Source: an uncultured Flavobacteriaceae bacterium
Lineage (GTDB): Bacteria; Bacteroidota; Bacteroidia; Flavobacteriales; Flavobacteriaceae
Direction of reading: 5' to 3'
Assembly (NCBI GenBank): GCA_913031655.1
Contig: CAJWFY010000048.1
Coordinates: forward strand, 1-10,434
Length of the DNA: 10,434 bases
The translations under genes and the position numbers were made by a program. Numbering within the stretch: position 1 is the first letter of the stretch; every line of letters starts with the position of its first letter. Positions 6,286 to 10,434 of this stretch are shown piece after piece. The notes beneath the pieces are model-generated. The model saw only the letters and a list, made by a program, of their open reading frames with translations, had not been told where the DNA came from and did not search any database.

Positions 6286-7563
6286 CTAATAATCATATTT
6301 TTCCTTCCATAGATTCTTTAAAAAATTTCGTTGTGAAATTTCTCTTGAGCTATTTCCAGGTTCATAGAATTTTGTTCCCTCTATTTCATTTGGTAGAAAT
6401 TCTTGATTCGCAAAATTATTTTCATAGGCGTGTGCATATTTATAACTATCTCCATAGCCCAATTCTTTCATTAATTTTGATGGAGCATTTCTAATTTCAA
6501 TTGGGACTGTTAAGTTACCTGTCTGTTTGATTGTTTCTATTGCTTTACCAATAGCCTTATAAGATGAATTACTCTTAGAAGAGCAAGCTAAATATGTAGC
6601 GCATTGACTTAATATTATTTTAGATTCAGGATGACCTATAACAGAAACTGCTTGAAAAGTGTTGTTGGCAATTACAAGAGCAGTCGGGTTGGCATTTCCA
6701 ATATCTTCACTTGCCAAAATAATTAACCTTCTTGCTATGAATTTCACATCTTCACCACCTTCAATCATACGAGCTAACCAATATACTGCAGCATTTGGAT
6801 CACTTCCACGAATAGATTTTATAAAAGCTGAGATAATATCATAATGTTGGTCACCTGATTTATCATAATGCGTGGTATTGCTCTGTATAACTTGAAGAAC
6901 AATTTTATCATTTATTATAATTTCATTTTCTTCTTGAGAATTAACAATGAGTTCGAAAATATTAAGAAGTTTTCTTGCATCTCCACCAGACAACCTCAAA
7001 AGAGCACTTGTTTCATTTAGAATTATTATTTTTTTCGATAAATATTCATCTTTATTAATAGCACGCTTTAAAAGCATTTCTAAATCTTTTTTGTCAAAAG
7101 AATTCAAAGTATAAACTTGACATCTAGATAATAAAGCTGATATAACTTCAAAACTTGGATTTTCTGTTGTAGCTCCAATTAATGTAATCCAACCTTTCTC
7201 CACAGCTTGCAATAAAGAATCTTGCTGAGATTTACTAAATCTATGGATTTCATCAATAAATAAAATTGGTGACTTAGAACTAAACAGCTCACCGTTTTGT
7301 TTAGCTTTATTAATTACATCACGAATATCCTTAACGCCTGAATTAATAGCACTTAAAGAGTAAAAAGGTCTTCCAGATTCTTTAGCAATAATACTTGCAA
7401 GTGTTGTTTTTCCTGTTCCAGGTGGTCCCCAAAAAATCATAGATGGAATAAGCCCCTTTTTAATATGCTGAGTTAAAGCACCTTCATCTCCTATCAAGTG
7501 GCTTTGACTTATATAGTCTTCTAACTTACTGGGTCTTAAACGTTCTGCTAATGGTTTATTCAC
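6286..7563 (-). CDS. rarA: Replication-associated recombination protein A (AAA+ ATPase)
   Basis: RarA (MgsA; related to eukaryotic WRNIP1) is a cytoplasmic AAA+ ATPase of the clamp-loader class that acts at stalled or damaged replication forks. The 425 residues open with the family start PLAERLRPSKLEDY. Walker A is GPPGTGKT at 46-53 and Walker B is LFIDE at 101-105. Further on come the sensor-1 region GATTENPSFEV, the arginine-finger region LLSRCQVY and the sensor-2 stretch GGDARKLLN. The C-terminal half contains the tetramerisation region with DPNAAVYWLARM and ASEDIGNA, both typical of the family. Length is normal. The start is GTG at 7563: the codon immediately upstream is an in-frame TAA, and the conserved N-terminus begins here. 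The cupin gene lies 95 bp upstream on the same strand and the HMA-MauE gene 15 bp downstream. Confidence 0.96.
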   Translation of the reverse strand: MNKPLAERLRPSKLEDYISQSHLIGDEGALTQHIKKGLIPSMIFWGPPGTGKTTLASIIAKESGRPFYSLSAINSGVKDIRDVINKAKQNGELFSSKSPILFIDEIHRFSKSQQDSLLQAVEKGWITLIGATTENPSFEVISALLSRCQVYTLNSFDKKDLEMLLKRAINKDEYLSKKIIILNETSALLRLSGGDARKLLNIFELIVNSQEENEIIINDKIVLQVIQSNTTHYDKSGDQHYDIISAFIKSIRGSDPNAAVYWLARMIEGGEDVKFIARRLIILASEDIGNANPTALVIANNTFQAVSVIGHPESKIILSQCATYLACSSKSNSSYKAIGKAIETIKQTGNLTVPIEIRNAPSKLMKELGYGDSYKYAHAYENNFANQEFLPNEIEGTKFYEPGNSSREISQRNFLKNLWKEKYDY

Positions 7564-7658
7564 TTAAATATTATAGGTTAAATTTTATACATATAAATAG
7601 TGGTCTAAATAATATCATTTTAATTCGAGATAATAATCTAATATATATTCAATAGTTA

Positions 7659-7970
7659 TCATCTATATTCTTCTCTGGTAGGACTAAAAACATCCATTAA
7701 TTTACAATTAGTTAAAGCTTTTCCAGAATGTGAAATATTAGAAGGAATCACTACAATATCACCATCTGTATAAATATTATGTTTTCCGTTGAGTACAAAC
7801 TCAAACTTTCCTTTAACAACATGCATTATTTGTTCATTAATATGTTGATGTTCGTTCACTACTGAACCTTTTTTAACGTCCCAAAACACCCAACTCATTT
7901 TTTCACTGTGCACGAATTTTCCTTTGAATCCTGGGAAAATTTCTCTTTCCTCTATTTCATCTAAACTCAT
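7659..7970 (-). CDS. Small single-domain cupin, KdgF-like
   Basis: A 103-residue, single-domain cupin of the metal-binding barrel type. Cupin motif 1 is at about residues 35-54, with His41, His43 and Glu46 or Gln47 as likely metal ligands in EHQHINEQ. Motif 2 is at about 70-83, GDIVVIPSNISHSG, with His81 as the last ligand. The ending MDVFSPTREEY resembles KdgF, a cupin that helps open unsaturated uronate sugars from pectin or alginate. Cupins of this size are very diverse, though, and no uronate, alginate or pectin genes are nearby, so I do not assign that role. The start is ATG at 7970; the stop is TGA. It is the first of three minus-strand genes, 95 bp before rarA, and is divergent from the DUF1295 gene. 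Co-transcription with rarA is possible but unproven. Confidence 0.85.
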   Translation of the reverse strand: MSLDEIEEREIFPGFKGKFVHSEKMSWVFWDVKKGSVVNEHQHINEQIMHVVKGKFEFVLNGKHNIYTDGDIVVIPSNISHSGKALTNCKLMDVFSPTREEYR

Positions 7971-8065
7971 AATTATATCTTAAAAAACTAAGTTATAAAA
8001 ATAAAATATATAGTTTGCACTGAAGTTGATAGATTAACGATATTTGATTATAAATTGAAAAACAA
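7971..8065. promoter_or_regulatory. Divergent intergenic region between cupin and DUF1295 genes
   Basis: The 95 bp between two divergent starts should carry promoters for both genes. The closest plus-strand candidate is at 8009-8017, where TA and TTTG are separated by three bases instead of two, followed by CAC. This off-by-one spacing makes it a weak match to TAnnTTTG. No clear minus-strand match is seen for the cupin gene, and I see no operator-like repeat. Confidence 0.25.
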
Positions 8066-9022
8066 ATGAAAAATATTGCCATTAAAAAAATATTTGAACG
8101 ATTCATTATTTATATTCCATTTATAATATGTTTCACAATATTGTATTACAGTGAGACCTTTAATTTAATAAGTTCTTTAAATGGCTTAACACAATTAATT
8201 CTTTTTATAGTTGTGGTTTGTATACCTGCATTTATTACCAAAAGAATGTCATATGTTGACATTGGTTGGCCTTGGGGACTTGTTTGTATTGGTGTTTTAG
8301 TTTTAATGAATGGAGAGGGTTATTGGGTTAGAAAATATATTATATCTGGAATGTACCTATTTGCTGGATTAAGAATGGGTATAGGAGCTTTAATATTATT
8401 AAAGAAAGGGCATTTAAACAAAGAATTACCTAGGTACGAATTTCAAAGGAAAAGATGGGAAAAATCAGGTTTTTCCAATGATGATATTTCATTACAATAT
8501 GAAATTATGATACAATGTTTTGCGAATGTTACTTTTCTAGCTCTTCCTGCAATAATACAAAGTTATAATCCTCAAAAATTTATATCTACTTTAGAATTAT
8601 TTGGATACATTTTATGGACAATATTTTTTATAATTGAACATTTAGCAGACATTCAAAAGCAGAAATTTTTAAATAAATCTTTCTTAGAAGGAAAGAAAAA
8701 ACAAGTTTGTAATGTTGGGTTCTGGAAGTATACGCGTCACCCTAATTATTTTTCAGAATGGATGGTTTGGAATTCGCTAATTATTTCATCCTTACCATCT
8801 CTAATATATTTCTATTCAATCGAATCTTCGATAATTTGGGTAGGAATGCTTGTGTCTCTTGTTTACATTTCAAGAATAATGTACAACACTCTTGTTTATT
8901 ACACAGGAGCGATTCCGTCTGAATATTATTCTTTAAAAAAAAGACCGAATTATAAAAACATTCAAAAAAACACTAATATGTTTTTTCCTGGATTTCCAAA
9001 ATCAAATAATCCTGATACTTAG
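8066..9022 (+). CDS. DUF1295 membrane protein, steroid 5-alpha-reductase / ICMT-like
   Basis: An integral membrane protein of 318 residues from the DUF1295 family, which shares the C-terminal fold of steroid 5-alpha reductases and isoprenylcysteine methyltransferases. The clearest mark is the cofactor-site signature at 218-232, GFWKYTRHPNYFSEW, with the RHPNYF core. An earlier DIGWPWG near residue 65 matches the family's N-terminal signature. Hydrophobic segments lie at about 12-28, 39-57, 67-83, 90-112, 148-166, 174-192, 232-252 and 257-276. The likely activity is an NAD(P)H-dependent reduction or a methyl transfer on a lipid, but the bacterial substrate is not known. The start is ATG at 8066 in an A-rich context. 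It is a single plus-strand gene; its TAG stop overlaps the TAA stop of the convergent antiporter gene. Confidence 0.88.
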   Translation: MKNIAIKKIFERFIIYIPFIICFTILYYSETFNLISSLNGLTQLILFIVVVCIPAFITKRMSYVDIGWPWGLVCIGVLVLMNGEGYWVRKYIISGMYLFAGLRMGIGALILLKKGHLNKELPRYEFQRKRWEKSGFSNDDISLQYEIMIQCFANVTFLALPAIIQSYNPQKFISTLELFGYILWTIFFIIEHLADIQKQKFLNKSFLEGKKKQVCNVGFWKYTRHPNYFSEWMVWNSLIISSLPSLIYFYSIESSIIWVGMLVSLVYISRIMYNTLVYYTGAIPSEYYSLKKRPNYKNIQKNTNMFFPGFPKSNNPDT

Positions 9023-10293
9023 ATTTTTTTAGATAGTTTTTCTAATGTTAATCCTTGAACTAATATTGAGAACAATACAACAGAATAACTCAAGAAAAGA
9101 AGAAGATCTTTACCTTGACCCAGTTCGTCTGGTAAGTTAAGAGCCAAAGCAATACTTAAACCTCCCCTTAGACCTCCCCAAGAAATTATAAATGCTGTTC
9201 CTTTTTCAAAAGTTTTAAAAAAAGAAAGGAATTTAATTGGAACAAATACACCAATAGATCTAGAAATCACAACAATAAGTATTGTTAAAACTGAAATAAT
9301 CAAATAGGTTGAGTTAAAGTTTTGAAAAATCGGAATTATGGCCAACCCAATTAAGATAAATAATATTGCGTTTAAAGTTTCATCTAAAAGGTGCCAAAAT
9401 TTATAAACATAATCTCCCATAGCTTTTTGCACTCCAACCTCTCCACTATCAGTATCAATATTTCTATTTAAAAATAATCCCATCATAACAACTCCTAAAG
9501 GACCAGAAAAATGAAATTTACTTGAAATTATTGAAACTAATAAAACTAAAGAAAGAGTTATTAACACCTCTAATTCAACATGTTCATTTTCAACATACTT
9601 AACTAGTTTTAAACCTAAATATCCTAAAAGACAACCAATAAAGATTCCGCCAAACACTTCATTAGCAAAAAGAGAACTTACGTTTCCTATTGTTACATTT
9701 TCAATGCCTGACATTTTAACTTTTAAAAGAGTTAAAAAAACAACCACACCTATTCCATCATTAAATAAAGATTCTCCAGCAATTCTAGTTTCAGTAGTTG
9801 GCGACAATTTCATTTTCTTTACAATTGAAAGAACTGCAATAGGATCTGTTGGAGCTATTAAAGATCCAAATAATAAGCAATCAACTAAGGTCAGACCTAA
9901 AGCGTCTAAACCAAAAAAAGGCTGCTCAACTAACCAAAAAACACCTAAACCAACTGCAAAAGTTGAGAATACAACGCCAAAACTAGCTAATAATAATATT
10001 GTGAGTTTATCTTTTAATAACTGGTGAACATTAACACTTATGGCTCCTGCAAACAGAAGAAATGGAAGCATGATATCAATCAATAAGACACTAAAATCAA
10101 AACTGTTATTCATTTCAATAACTGATTCTAAAAACTTTGGAAAGATTAACCCCATTATTAAAATAGCCACAGATAAACCAATAGCTAAAACCATCAAACC
10201 TATAGTTTGAGGTAATTTCAATAGTCTTAAATTAATTATTGAAAAAAAAGAGGCTAGTAATAAAAGTATTCCTGTAAGTTCAAGTACGTTCAT
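9019..10293 (-). CDS. CPA1-family sodium/proton antiporter (NhaP-like)
   Basis: An inner-membrane cation:proton antiporter of the CPA1 class, used for sodium export and pH control. The 424 residues are almost wholly hydrophobic, with about 12 membrane segments. The ion-binding unwound helix shows APTDP at 147-151 (Thr149, Asp150), and the helix that follows it carries the Asn-Asp pair of CPA1 exchangers in GESLFNDG (Asn178, Asp179). The conserved basic helix SWGGLRGG is at 371-378 with Arg376. These three elements together separate it from CPA2 and NhaA types. There is no long soluble C-terminal tail: the protein ends at LEKLSKKI. Potassium rather than sodium as substrate cannot be excluded. 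The start is ATG at 10293. The probable gene upstream on the same strand ends 62 bp away. The stop overlaps that of the convergent DUF1295 gene. Confidence 0.93.
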   Translation of the reverse strand: MNVLELTGILLLLASFFSIINLRLLKLPQTIGLMVLAIGLSVAILIMGLIFPKFLESVIEMNNSFDFSVLLIDIMLPFLLFAGAISVNVHQLLKDKLTILLLASFGVVFSTFAVGLGVFWLVEQPFFGLDALGLTLVDCLLFGSLIAPTDPIAVLSIVKKMKLSPTTETRIAGESLFNDGIGVVVFLTLLKVKMSGIENVTIGNVSSLFANEVFGGIFIGCLLGYLGLKLVKYVENEHVELEVLITLSLVLLVSIISSKFHFSGPLGVVMMGLFLNRNIDTDSGEVGVQKAMGDYVYKFWHLLDETLNAILFILIGLAIIPIFQNFNSTYLIISVLTILIVVISRSIGVFVPIKFLSFFKTFEKGTAFIISWGGLRGGLSIALALNLPDELGQGKDLLLFLSYSVVLFSILVQGLTLEKLSKKI

Positions 10294-10307
10294 TTAAATA
10301 AAGATTG

Positions 10308-10319
10308 GTTATCAATAAC
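10308..10319. promoter_or_regulatory. Small inverted repeat just upstream of the antiporter start
   Basis: GTTATCAATAAC consists of two 5-bp arms (GTTAT and ATAAC) around two bases, 14 bp upstream of the minus-strand ATG. Upstream of it on the minus strand, TATTTTTC is one base off the TAnnTTTG -7 element. The repeat could be a short operator or simply chance in AT-rich DNA. Confidence 0.2.
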
Positions 10320-10355
10320 TAAAATAGAAAAATATAAGAATCTTATTATGAATAT

Positions 10356-10434
10356 CTAAAGATTTATTTTTTGTTTAGAAATAACAGCATCATTTGTAAC
10401 AAAAGGCATAGCCATCATGTATTCAGATCTAGGC
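10356..10434 (-). CDS. 3' end of an unidentified gene (partial)
   Basis: Reading inward from the right edge on the minus strand, one frame is open for 25 codons to a TAG at 10356-10358; the other two meet stops early. The tail includes SEYMMAMPFVTNDAV and ends SKQKINL. The mix of residues looks protein-like, but I cannot name the family. It lies 62 bp upstream of the antiporter gene on the same strand. An alternative is a short ORF beginning at one of the Met codons near 10418. Confidence 0.5.
   Translation of the reverse strand, partial: PRSEYMMAMPFVTNDAVISKQKINL

Noticed and set aside
6659..6844. 61-codon plus-strand open frame inside rarA
   Set aside because: Antisense to conserved RarA coding sequence and without protein-like features of its own.
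7659..7970. Assignment of the cupin as KdgF in a uronate or alginate pathway
   Set aside because: Only the cupin core and the FSPTREEY-like end match, and no polysaccharide lyase, uronate dehydrogenase or kinase gene is nearby.
9704..10027. 107-codon plus-strand open frame inside the antiporter gene
   Set aside because: Antisense to a conserved CPA1 antiporter; the Lys/Pro/Thr-rich translation is typical of a shadow of hydrophobic coding sequence.
3918..10293. SulP permease plus Na+/H+ antiporter as one bicarbonate- or salt-handling system
   Set aside because: The two genes are more than 3 kb apart, on opposite strands, with unrelated genes between them and no carbonic anhydrase.

Overview
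The window is very AT-rich and gene-dense, and looks like ordinary chromosome from a member of the Bacteroidota, most likely a flavobacterium. This rests on the low GC, A-rich start regions without clear Shine-Dalgarno sequences, one exact match to the Bacteroidota -7 promoter element TAnnTTTG, and proteins (RlmF, a DEFD-type helicase, RarA, an HMA-MauE fusion) that read like flavobacterial family members. TAA, TAG and TGA are all used as stops, so the standard bacterial code applies. The SulP permease and CPA1 antiporter would suit a marine or saline habitat, but this is inference. I see no insertion sequence, CRISPR array, tRNA, rRNA or phage gene.

Layout. 1-60: probable 3' end of an upstream gene. 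64-930 (+): rlmF, a 23S rRNA methyltransferase. 977-2626 (-): a small unknown protein followed by a DbpA-like DEAD-box RNA helicase; the helicase converges on rlmF. 2711-3685 (+): a stand-alone hydroxylysine-kinase-like phosphotransferase. 3686-3917: the largest gap (232 bp), holding a promoter with an inverted repeat around it. 3918-5528 (+): a SulP anion permease with STAS domain. 5551-7970 (-): three genes in the order cupin, rarA, HMA-MauE membrane protein. 8066-9022 (+): a DUF1295 membrane protein whose stop codon overlaps that of a CPA1 Na+/H+ antiporter (9019-10293, -). 10356-10434 (-): probable 3' end of a further gene.

How the genes fit together. rlmF and the helicase both probably act on 23S rRNA, but they are convergent and not an operon. 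rarA and the HMA-MauE gene are 15 bp apart and probably co-transcribed, without an obvious functional link. The other genes look like independent housekeeping or transport functions. I did not find a clear new multi-gene system. The points most worth a second look are the inverted repeat around the SulP -7 element, the HMA-MauE fusion with two cysteine pairs, the orphan hydroxylysine-kinase-like enzyme, and the small protein that may be a transglutaminase-like fold without its catalytic histidine.
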